Below are positions 6,105 through 13,900 of a DNA stretch of 14,396 nucleotides, piece by piece (within the stretch, counting starts at the first letter, position 1; the number at the start of each line of letters is the position of its first letter). Under the pieces are notes generated by a model that had not been told where the DNA came from, ran no database searches, and was given only the letters and a program-made list of their open reading frames with translations. The position numbers and the translations under genes were made by a program. This DNA comes from an uncultured Hyphomonadaceae bacterium. Lineage in GTDB: Bacteria > Pseudomonadota > Alphaproteobacteria > Caulobacterales > Hyphomonadaceae. The stretch is from assembly GCA_938049795.1 (NCBI GenBank), contig CALLCD010000195.1, forward strand, positions 1 to 14,396, read 5' to 3'.

Positions 6105-7347
6105 CTGCGGCCGTATCTTTGCGCATGGCCACGACGAACACGATTAAAGTCAGTACAATCAGCACCGCCGAAAGCGCAAATGGCGCACCGGGCAGATAGA
6201 CAGGTGCCCCCTCGCTCGTAAAGACCTTGAAAATGCGCGTCATCACAAGCGGCGCAAGGATCGCATTAATGGCCATCACGCTGCCAATTACGCCTTGCAA
6301 CTCGCCCTGTTGATCATCGGCCACCCGCTCTGTCATCAGCGTTTGCATAATCGGCCCCGCAAAAGCCGTCGGCGCAGATAAGACAATCAGCAGATACGCC
6401 ACCCACCCCGATGTCAGCACAGCATAGGCCGCATAAAGACCAATCCCCAGCACCAGCGACACAAGACACACCCGCACATTGCCAAACCGCTTCGTCACAG
6501 GCCCGGTCAACCCGCCCTGCACAATCGCAATCAGCAAGCCATAAAGCGCTACCGAAATCCCGATCTCCAACTCGCCCCAGGCAAACCGCTCTATCGTGAA
6601 ATACGGCCAGACCACCGCAAAACTCGTCCACGCAAAATTCATCAGGAACAGCGCAAACATAACCCCGAGCACCGCGCGGTGTTCACCAATTTTCGCCAAG
6701 CCGCCAATCGGGTTCGCCCGCGCCCAGTCAAACTTACGCCTGTCCGCCTTGGCCAAAGTCTCCGGCAAGAAGGCCAGACCAATAGCCGCCGCAATCGCAA
6801 TCAACACAGCCGCCGCGAAAAACGGCGCACGCGGCCCAATAAAAGCGAGACTGCCGCCAAGCACCGGACCAAACACAAAGCCAAGCCCCGCCGCTCCGGC
6901 AACCATGCCGAAATTGCCCGCGCGCGTCTGCCCATCCGAAACATCCGCCACACACGCATTCGCCACAGGCCAGGTTGCACCAAACACCCCCGCCAGAAAG
7001 CGCCCAACGAACAACCATAACAGGCTCGGCGCCAAAGCCATCAAAAGATAGTCCGCCGCCAGCCCGCTCAAAGCCAGCAACAGAACGAGCCTGCGCCCAA
7101 ACCGATCACTCAGCGCGCCCATAACCGGCGCAAAAATCAGCTGCATCACGGCATAGGCCGCAAATAACTGCCCGCCAATCTCCGCCGCGTCGCTAATGGT
7201 CATACCGCTCAGCGAGGTAATCAGCTCGGGCATCACGGGGATGATAATGCTCACCCCCATCATATCAATAAAGACCACCAGCGCCATAAACATGATGGCA
7301 CGTCTGGATGTGTCCGCTGTGGCCGGACCGTCGGCACTGTTCTCCAT
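6091..7347 (-). CDS. MFS transporter, TetA-like (12 TM, drug:H+ antiporter type)
   Basis: A 418-residue, strongly hydrophobic major facilitator protein with about 12 membrane helices. The first helix FIDMMGVSIIIPVMPEL (26-42) matches the TetA/TCR pattern. Motif A is GALSDRFGRR (77-86), which follows helix 2; RFLAGVFGATWPVANACVADV (116-136) corresponds to the TetA-type helix 4-5 region; GAAGLGFVFGPVLGG (151-165) is the antiporter motif C-like helix. It likely exports a hydrophobic compound in exchange for protons; whether that is tetracycline cannot be judged. The start at 7347 is chosen over an upstream in-frame ATG at 7389 because GGAGG sits 8 bases before it and the MFS homology begins after it. 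The 3' end overlaps the thioesterase gene by 14 bases. Confidence 0.88.
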   Translation of the reverse strand: MENSADGPATADTSRRAIMFMALVVFIDMMGVSIIIPVMPELITSLSGMTISDAAEIGGQLFAAYAVMQLIFAPVMGALSDRFGRRLVLLLALSGLAADYLLMALAPSLLWLFVGRFLAGVFGATWPVANACVADVSDGQTRAGNFGMVAGAAGLGFVFGPVLGGSLAFIGPRAPFFAAAVLIAIAAAIGLAFLPETLAKADRRKFDWARANPIGGLAKIGEHRAVLGVMFALFLMNFAWTSFAVVWPYFTIERFAWGELEIGISVALYGLLIAIVQGGLTGPVTKRFGNVRVCLVSLVLGIGLYAAYAVLTSGWVAYLLIVLSAPTAFAGPIMQTLMTERVADDQQGELQGVIGSVMAINAILAPLVMTRIFKVFTSEGAPVYLPGAPFALSAVLIVLTLIVFVVAMRKDTAAARDA

Positions 7348-7568
7348 AGGAGGCCCCTCCAAGGCTGGATGCAGAATGCACCCGACCAAACCGAAAGGGT
7401 GCGCGCTAGATTATCGGATTGAAAAAGTTAGAGAGAGAAATGCGAAATGCGGGGCGATCTATCGCGGAGGCGATAGCAGGGTTCCCGTAAAATGGATGTC
7501 CTTGGTGCAGGTCATCTTGCAATCTCTCATCTTCACTCTTGATTGAGCCCGTAACCCTACGCGCAAAT
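7348..7568. other. Spacer between the MAPEG gene and the MFS gene, with a perfect hairpin
   Basis: No gene is seen in these 221 bases. A perfect inverted repeat CTATCGC (7459-7465), GGAG, GCGATAG (7470-7476) forms a 7-bp stem with a 4-base loop, and no T-run follows in either direction. It lies about 110 bases upstream of the MFS start, so it could be an operator or leader structure. The ribosome site of the MFS gene overlaps a second short inverted repeat, GGAGG/CCTCC (7348-7360). Promoter elements were not identified with confidence. Confidence 0.45.
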
Positions 7569-7961
7569 TCAGCCAGCCGTCAAGACAGCCCACGCCACCA
7601 TCACGCTGCCCGCAACACCCGCGCCCCAGATCAATGTCCGCAGATAAGGTATGCCCAGCAAATAGGCTGGCACATAGAAAATCCGCGCGCCAAGGAACAG
7701 CCCCGCGCCCCAGATCGTCATCGTGTTCGAAATCTCCAGCACATGCGCAATCAAAACGAGCGGCGCAAACACCGCCAGCGCCTCGATCTGGTTGGCCACC
7801 GTCCGCCGCGCCCGTCCGGTAAACACCGAGCCCTCACGCGGCCCATCGCGCGCGCCAAGCCCCCAAGCTGGCGCATTCAACACAGTGTCCGCGCCCTGCA
7901 AGCCATAAAGCACCAGCAAAATCACCGCATTCAGCGCCAAAACCCAAAGTTCATAACTCAT
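7569..7961 (-). CDS. MAPEG-family membrane protein
   Basis: A 130-residue protein with four predicted membrane helices (about 5-20, 53-75, 80-100 and 107-128). The loop and second helix GRARRTVANQIEALAVFAPLVL and the third-to-fourth helix region GARIFYVPAYLLGIPYLRTLIW match the MAPEG family (membrane-associated proteins in eicosanoid and glutathione metabolism). Bacterial members are mostly uncharacterised; some have glutathione transferase or peroxidase activity, so a detoxification role is only inferred. Two adjacent ATGs are possible (7964 and 7961). I chose 7961 because GGAGG stands about 7 bases before it, while the other would be only about 4 away. It shares its strand with the MFS gene but a 221-base gap separates them. 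Confidence 0.82.
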   Translation of the reverse strand: MSYELWVLALNAVILLVLYGLQGADTVLNAPAWGLGARDGPREGSVFTGRARRTVANQIEALAVFAPLVLIAHVLEISNTMTIWGAGLFLGARIFYVPAYLLGIPYLRTLIWGAGVAGSVMVAWAVLTAG

Positions 7962-8065
7962 CATCTGCCCTCCCTGTAAAGGGGAAAACATATACCGAGC
8001 CGCGTCTTTCTCCAAATCAGGGAATGTCCTATTGCCAGATGCAAACGGCCCGACAGCCTGAGAAT

Positions 8066-8473
8066 CTAAGCTTCAGGTGTCTCTTGCGTAATGGCACGGC
8101 GCGCCAAATCTGCCAGAAAAGCCGAACGTGTCATACCGCGAAGTTTGCAGGTCTGGTCAATGGCGGCGAGCAAACCGGCGTCAAACGTCATATTCGCCGG
8201 AACCTTGCGCCCCGTCATTTCAATCAAAGGCACGGCCAACAAAAATGCGCCCTCATCCAGCTCTTGCTTGATCTCTGGATCGGCAAGCATCGCATCCGCG
8301 TCACGCGGCTCGGTGACCTCCACCCCCTCGAAATAGAAGGCAAGCGCCTTACTGGCCTCGGCCATCAATTCGTCAAGGCTGTCGCTCGCCGAATAACACC
8401 CCGCCGCATCGGGGAAATGGATGCCATAGGCGCTGTCCTTCTCCTTATGGACAATCCCGATAAAGGTTTTCAT
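8066..8473 (-). CDS. hicB: HicB antitoxin
   Basis: A 135-residue antitoxin of the HicAB type II toxin-antitoxin family. The N-terminal half has the partially degenerate RNase H-like HicB fold: IGIVHKEKDSAYGIHFPDAAGCYSASDSLDELMAEASKAL (5-44), with the signature FPDAAGC. The C-terminal part RKVPANMTFDAGLLAAIDQTCKLRGMTRSAFLADLARRAI (89-128) is a ribbon-helix-helix DNA-binding domain, which lets HicB repress its own operon. Binding HicA blocks its RNase activity. The gene is 12 bases downstream of hicA in the same operon, with AGAGGAGA about 7 bases before the ATG. The palindrome upstream of hicA is the obvious binding site. Confidence 0.93.
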   Translation of the reverse strand: MKTFIGIVHKEKDSAYGIHFPDAAGCYSASDSLDELMAEASKALAFYFEGVEVTEPRDADAMLADPEIKQELDEGAFLLAVPLIEMTGRKVPANMTFDAGLLAAIDQTCKLRGMTRSAFLADLARRAITQETPEA

Positions 8474-8485
8474 AGCGTCTCCTCT

Positions 8486-8668
8486 CTACAGCCAACCGGC
8501 CTGTTTGTAGATGCTGCGGACCGTGCCGGTTGGCAGGTCTTTCTTCGGGTGCGGGATGATGACAGTCTTCTCGCCTTTGCGAAATTTGTGATGCGATCCT
8601 TGAATACCAACGAGTTCAAAACCATCCTTTACGAGCAGTTTGCAAATCTTTCGGCTATTCGTTTCCAT
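8486..8668 (-). CDS. hicA: HicA toxin (mRNA interferase)
   Basis: A 60-residue toxin with the small double-stranded-RNA-binding-like fold of HicA: METNSRKICKLLVKDGFEL, then GIQGSHHKFRKG with the catalytic histidine in GSHH (H26), then VIIPHPKKDLPTGTVRSIYKQAG, a textbook HicA C terminus. It cleaves mRNA when freed from HicB. The start at 8668 gives the usual family length; an upstream in-frame ATG (8722) would place the -10 element and operator inside the gene and is rejected. The ribosome site (AAGAG) is weak. All core residues are intact, so the toxin is probably active. Confidence 0.93.
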   Translation of the reverse strand: METNSRKICKLLVKDGFELVGIQGSHHKFRKGEKTVIIPHPKKDLPTGTVRSIYKQAGWL

Positions 8669-8682
8669 CAAAACACTCTTAG

Positions 8683-8706
8683 ATATGCGCATTATAATAC
8701 GCATAT
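8683..8706. promoter_or_regulatory. hicAB promoter and palindromic operator
   Basis: A 24-base inverted repeat, symmetrical at 22 of 24 positions, has arms ATATGCGC and CGCATAT-type around an AT-rich core. The minus strand of the core carries a perfect TATAAT (8691-8696), about 22 bases before the hicA ATG. No strong -35 with a 17-base spacer is visible. The overlap of palindrome and -10 is exactly what is expected of an autorepressed toxin-antitoxin promoter, with the ribbon-helix-helix domain of HicB as the likely ligand. The ligand assignment is inference. Confidence 0.75.
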
Positions 8707-8718
8707 TGCGCGTAATTG

Positions 8719-8733
8719 GCAAGCAAAACTTGC
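8719..8733. repeat. Second short inverted repeat upstream of hicA
   Basis: GCAAG (8719-8723), CAAAA, CTTGC (8729-8733) forms a perfect 5-bp inverted repeat just outside the hicAB operator and about 65 bases before obgE. It may be a further operator or part of the obgE promoter region; no function can be assigned. Confidence 0.3.
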
Positions 8734-8797
8734 ATTAAAGCCCGGTCCGGCGCAAAGCCTTGGCTGATCTATCTCAATCTTGCGGGCCAAACCCACC

Positions 8798-9832
8798 ATG
8801 AAGTTTCTTGACCAGTGCAAAATCTATATCGCCTCTGGCTGGGGCGGAAATGGCTCCTCCTCTTTCCGGCGCGAGGCCTATGTCGAATATGGCGGCCCCG
8901 ATGGCGGCGATGGCGGCAAGGGCGGCGACGTGTGGGCGGTCGCCGTCGAAGGGCTCAACACGCTGATCGACTATCGCTACCAGCAACATTTCCTCGCCGA
9001 GCGCGGCGGCAATGGCATGGGCAAACAGCGCACCGGACGCAGCGCCGACGATATGATCATCAAACTCCCCGTCGGCACGCAAATCTTCGAAGAGGATCGC
9101 GAGACCCTGATTGCCGATCTCACCAAAGTCGGCGACCGCGTTCTGCTTGCGCCCGGCGGCAATGGCGGCTGGGGCAACATGAAATTCAAAACCGCCACCA
9201 ATCGCGCCCCCCGCCAAGCCAATAAAGGTGCCCCCGGTGAAGAGCGGACGATCTGGCTACGGCTCAAACTCATCGCCGATGCTGGTCTCGTCGGTCTACC
9301 CAATGCAGGTAAGTCCACATTTTTATCGGTCGTCACCGCCGCCAAGCCAAAAATCGCCGACTATCCCTTCACCACGCTCACGCCCGGCCTCGGCGTTGTA
9401 GACTTCGGCCTGAGCGCGCGTTTCGTCCTCGCCGATATTCCGGGCCTCATCGAAGGCGCTGCCGACGGCGCAGGGCTCGGCCACCGTTTCCTCGGCCATA
9501 TCGAACGCTGCAAAGTCCTCCTGCACCTGATCGACGGTACGCAAGACGATGTGGTCGGGGCCTATCACACCATTCGCGGCGAACTGACGGGCTATGAGAT
9601 CGACCTCTCGGAAAAGCCCGAAATCCTCGCGCTAAATAAAATTGATGCGCTCACGGAAGACCAGATCGCCGAGAAAAGCGCCGCCCTTGAAGCCGCCTCC
9701 GGACGCGCGCCCATGCTCCTCTCAGGTGTCGCACAAACCGGCCTCAAACAAGCCGTCCACGCCATTGCCGGCCATCTCGGCCTATCCGATACGCCGGAGG
9801 TGACGTCCGAGACAGAAGGCTGGACGCCATGA
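8798..9832 (+). CDS. obgE: Obg-family GTPase
   Basis: ObgE (CgtA) is an essential GTPase that acts in 50S ribosome assembly and stress signalling. The protein is 344 residues. The glycine-rich Obg domain spans 1-158 (GGPDGGDGGKGGDV at 32-45; GGNGGWGN at 120-127). The GTPase domain follows with G1 GLPNAGKS (166-173), G2 DYPFTT (188-193), G3 DIPG (213-216), G4 NKID (280-283) and a G5-like LSGVAQTGL (308-316). No extended acidic C-terminal tail beyond about residue 328 is seen, as in many alphaproteobacterial forms. The start at 8798 begins MKFLDQCKIY, the usual Obg N terminus, though no good ribosome site precedes it. The stop overlaps the start of proB (ATGA). The rplU-rpmA pair that often precedes obgE is absent; hicAB stands there instead. 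Confidence 0.97.
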   Translation: MKFLDQCKIYIASGWGGNGSSSFRREAYVEYGGPDGGDGGKGGDVWAVAVEGLNTLIDYRYQQHFLAERGGNGMGKQRTGRSADDMIIKLPVGTQIFEEDRETLIADLTKVGDRVLLAPGGNGGWGNMKFKTATNRAPRQANKGAPGEERTIWLRLKLIADAGLVGLPNAGKSTFLSVVTAAKPKIADYPFTTLTPGLGVVDFGLSARFVLADIPGLIEGAADGAGLGHRFLGHIERCKVLLHLIDGTQDDVVGAYHTIRGELTGYEIDLSEKPEILALNKIDALTEDQIAEKSAALEAASGRAPMLLSGVAQTGLKQAVHAIAGHLGLSDTPEVTSETEGWTP

Positions 9833-10941
9833 CCTCCCCGCTCACCGAGGCCCGCCGCATCGTCGTCAAGACCGGCTCTAGCCTGATCACCGACAAAGCC
9901 GGTGTCCTGCGCAGCGCATGGCTCGCCACGCTCGCAAATGATATTGCCGAATGGCGCAAAGCCGGACGCGACGTGCTGCTCGTCACGTCCGGCGCGGTCG
10001 CCCTTGGCCGTCCTCTGCTTGGCTCCAAAGGCCAACGCCTCGACGAAAAACAAGCCGCCGCCGCCCTCGGCCAACCCCGCCTGATGAGCGCACTCGGCGA
10101 CGCTTTCGCTCCCCATAATCTGCGCGTCGCCCAAGCCCTGCTCACCCCCGACGACACCGAACACCGCCGCCGCTGGCTCAATGCCCGCGCCACGCTCGAA
10201 ACCCTGCTCGAAGCGGGCGTCATCCCCATCATCAACGAGAACGACACCGTCGCCACCGAAGAAATCCGCTATGGCGACAACGACCGCCTCGCCGCCCGCG
10301 TCGCGCAAATGATCTCCGCCGATGTGCTGGTCCTCCTCTCCGATATTGATGGACTGTACACGGACAACCCCAACACAAACCCAAACGCCGAACATGTCCC
10401 GCTGATTAAAACCCTCACACCCGAAATCGAAGCCATGGCAGGCGACACCAATGATCACGGCCTCGGCTCAGGCGGCATGACCACCAAACTCGCCGCCGCC
10501 CGCATCGCCCAGAACGCCGGTTGCGCCACAGCCATCACGCTCGGCTCCGGCGACGCCCCGCTCAGCGCCCTCGAATCCGGTGCGCGCACCAGTTGGGTGC
10601 TGCCTACCCTCTCGCCAGATACCGCCCGCAAAGCCTGGCTCAAAGGCCATCTCAGCCCCGAAGGCACACTCACCGTCGATGCGGGCGCAGCAAAAGCCCT
10701 GTACGGCGGGGCCAGCCTTCTACCCATTGGCGTAAAATCCGTAAGCGGACAATTCGAACGCGGCGCGGCGCTTGCCATAAAATCTGAAACCGGCGCAATC
10801 ATAGCCACAGGCATCACCGCCTATTGCGCCGCCGACATCCGCGCCATTGCCGGACACCACACCGATGACGTGCCCGCCCTGCTCGGCCTTGCGCGCCGTC
10901 CGGCGATCATCCACCGCGACGACATCGCCCTCGAAGACTAA
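9829..10941 (+). CDS. proB: Glutamate 5-kinase with C-terminal PUA domain
   Basis: ProB phosphorylates glutamate to gamma-glutamyl phosphate, the first and feedback-controlled step of proline synthesis. The 370-residue protein has an amino-acid-kinase domain (about 8-255) with VVKTGSSL (12-19), VTSGAVALG (52-60), NENDTV (136-141), GDND (149-152), SDIDGLYT (171-178) and GSGGMTTK (213-220). A PUA domain follows (about 276-352). Its ATG overlaps the obgE stop codon by 4 bases, so the two are translationally coupled. The usual partner proA (glutamyl phosphate reductase) is not downstream, because dnaE converges directly on proB with a 4-base overlap. Confidence 0.96.
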   Translation: MTSPLTEARRIVVKTGSSLITDKAGVLRSAWLATLANDIAEWRKAGRDVLLVTSGAVALGRPLLGSKGQRLDEKQAAAALGQPRLMSALGDAFAPHNLRVAQALLTPDDTEHRRRWLNARATLETLLEAGVIPIINENDTVATEEIRYGDNDRLAARVAQMISADVLVLLSDIDGLYTDNPNTNPNAEHVPLIKTLTPEIEAMAGDTNDHGLGSGGMTTKLAAARIAQNAGCATAITLGSGDAPLSALESGARTSWVLPTLSPDTARKAWLKGHLSPEGTLTVDAGAAKALYGGASLLPIGVKSVSGQFERGAALAIKSETGAIIATGITAYCAADIRAIAGHHTDDVPALLGLARRPAIIHRDDIALED

Positions 10942-13900
10942 GCCGCCTCGACCGCCTCAACACAGCTTGCCGCCTTGAGCGCCCGCTGCGCCTTGATCCC
11001 GATCGGATAAGTCTTCGCCAGCTTCACCGCAGCCACGCGCCCATCGCCAAGCGGCATGTGCAGCAACACCTCGCCGCGCTCCGGCGCAGGCGCTTTGACC
11101 ATCGCCTCAAGCACCGCCGCAAGCTCCGGCAAATTCGCCCCCGCGCCCAGCCGCACCGTCAGCGTCTTAACCGGCGTCCCAAGCCGCGCCTCCTCAAGCG
11201 GCAACACGCGCGCCAGCGACAGCCGGATCTCTTCTTCCCGCTTGCGCACCTCCACCCGCAGCGACACCGACTTGCCCGGCTCCAGCCGCTCACGCACATC
11301 ATTGAGCATCTCCGGCATCACCATCAGCTCCGTCTCGCCCGTCGGGTCAGACACAGTCAGAAACGCAAACTTGCCGCCCGAACGCGCGGGCTTCTCGATC
11401 CGCCGCCGCACCACGCCAATCATCTCCAGCACCATCCGGTCCATCGCCTTGCCCGCAATCTCGCTCGCCATCGTCAGCCGCGAACGATCCACCGTCTCCA
11501 GCACATCGTCGAGCGGATGCCCGCTAAGATAAAACCCGACCGCGCCAAATTCCTCGTCCAGCATATCCTGCGGGTTCCAATCCGGCCGCACCGGAAACGC
11601 CGCCCGCACCGCAGGCTCGGCGTCACCAAAAAGCCCGCCCTGTCCGCCCGCGCGATCTTCCGCCGCGCTTGCCGCCATCGCCGCCATCATCGGCCCCGCC
11701 GCATAGGCCTGCGCACGGTTCGGCTCAAGCGTCGACAGCGCGCCCGCCCGCCCAAGCTGCTCGAACGCTTTCTTGTTCAGCGATTTGGGGTCCACCCGCT
11801 CGGCCAGATCATGCAGACTTTTGAAAGCCCCGCCCCGCTCACGCTCTTCGGCCAGATGCTTCATCGCCTCAAGCCCGACCCCTTTAAGCGCGCCAAGCGC
11901 ATAGACCACACTGTCCTCGCGCACATCAAAGTCCGGTGTCGAACTGTTTACATCCGGCAAGATCACGGGAATTTTTAGCCGCTTGGCCTCTTGGAAGAAG
12001 GCGGCCAATTTGTCCGTATTGTGTAGATCAAGGCTCATCGACGCGGCCAGAAACGCGACAGGGAAATGCGCCTTCAAATAGCCGGTCTGATAGGAGATCA
12101 CCGCATAGGCGGCGGCGTGCGACTTGTTAAATCCGTATCCGGCAAATTTCGCCATCGTGTCGAAAATATCGTTCGCCAGCGGCGCGTCGATCTTGTTTTC
12201 CCGCGCACCGCACCCTTCAACAAAGCGCGCGCGCTGCTTGTCCATCTCTTCCTTTTTCTTCTTACCCATCGCACGGCGCAGTAAATCCGCCTCGCCCAGC
12301 GAATAACCGGCAAGCTCCTGGGCCATCCGCATCACCTGCTCCTGATAGACCGGCACGCCATAGGTCGCCTCAAGAATGGGCTTAAGGTCAGGGTGCTGAT
12401 AGCGGATCTTGCTCGGGTCTTCCTTGCCGTCACAGAACACCGGAATATTGTCCATCGGGCCTGGCCGATAGAGCGAGATAATCGCGATCACATCTTCAAT
12501 ATTGCCAGGCTTGACGCGTTTGAGCGTGTCGCGCATGCCCTGTCCTTCAAGCTGGAAAACGCCAAGCGTCTCGCCCGACGCCATCAGTTCATACGTCGCC
12601 TCATCATCAAGCCGCGTCCATTCCGGCCCGACATCGCCGCCATCACGCCGGATAAATTTCAGCGCCCGTTCGATCACGGTCAGCGTCTTCAGACCCAGAA
12701 AGTCAAACTTCACCAGCCCCGCATTCTCCGCCCATTTCATATTGAACTGGCTGGCCGGCAAATCAGAGCGCGGATCATTATAGAGCGGCACAAGCTCTGT
12801 GAGCGGACGATCCCCGATCACCACACCCGCCGCGTGCGTTCCTGCGTTCCGGTAAAGCCCTTCCAGCGCCAGCGCCGTGTCGAGCAATTCGCCCACGCGC
12901 GGATCTTTTTCTTTCTCTTCCTGAAACTTCGGCTCGTCGAGAATAGCATCGGCAAGCTTAGGCGGATTCGCCGGATTGAACGGGATGAGCTTCGCCAGCC
13001 GGTCAACCTGAAAATACTGCATCTGCATAACGCGGCCAACATCACGCACCACAGCTTTCGCCTGCAATGTGCCGAATGTGATGATCATCGCCACAGCTTC
13101 GGCGCCATATTTATCGCGCACATAGCGGATCACTTCGCCGCGCCGCTCTTGACAAAAATCCACGTCGAAGTCAGGCATGGACACACGTTCAGGGTTCAAA
13201 AACCGCTCGAACAGAAGGTCAAACCGCAACGGATCGAGATCGGTAATCAAAAGCGACCACGCCACCAGTGACCCCGCGCCCGAACCGCGCCCCGGGCCAA
13301 CCGGAATGCCTTGTTCCTTGGCCCATTTGATGAAATCCGAAACAATCAAAAAATAGCCCGGGAACCCCATTTTCTCGATAATGCCAAGCTCATATTCGAG
13401 CCGTTCGGCATAGACCGTTTCGTCCGTATACAGCTTATCCGCCTCAGCCAGACGCCCCGCAAGCCCCTCTTCGGCCTGCCGACGCAATTCGTCCACCTCG
13501 CCTTGGCCGCCCTTACCGGAAAAGTTCGGCAGGATCGGTTTGCGCATTTCAGATTTTACGGCGCAGCGGCGCGCAATCTCGGCCGTGTTCTCAAACGCTT
13601 CGGGCAAGTCCTCAAACAGAGCGGCCATCTCGGCAGCAGATTTGAGATACTGGTCCGGCTCAACTTTCTGCCGGTCTTCCTGCCCGAGATATTCACCGTT
13701 GGAAATGCACATCAGCGCGTCATGCGCCCCCGCATCCGAAGGCTTGAGGAACCGCGCATCATGGGTCGCCACCAGCGGCAGGTCGAGTTTATAGGCCAGC
13801 TCCACCAGCCCCGCCTCGACCAGATTCTCAGCCTGAGATCCATGCCGCGTCAGCTCGACATAAAGCCGGTCCGGATACGCGCCCGCAAGCTCCAAAAGCT

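Noticed and set aside
8668..8722. Upstream start for hicA at 8722
   Set aside because: It would place the TATAAT and the operator inside the coding region and give residues not found in HicA proteins.
8024..8767. A 247-codon plus-strand open frame covering hicA and hicB
   Set aside because: HicA and HicB on the minus strand have full family motifs and an operon layout; the plus-strand frame shows no domain.
11058..13271. Long plus-strand open frames inside dnaE (11058-11978 and 12393-13271)
   Set aside because: They are rich in R, H, P and L, typical of antisense frames of GC-rich genes, and lie wholly within the well-supported dnaE.
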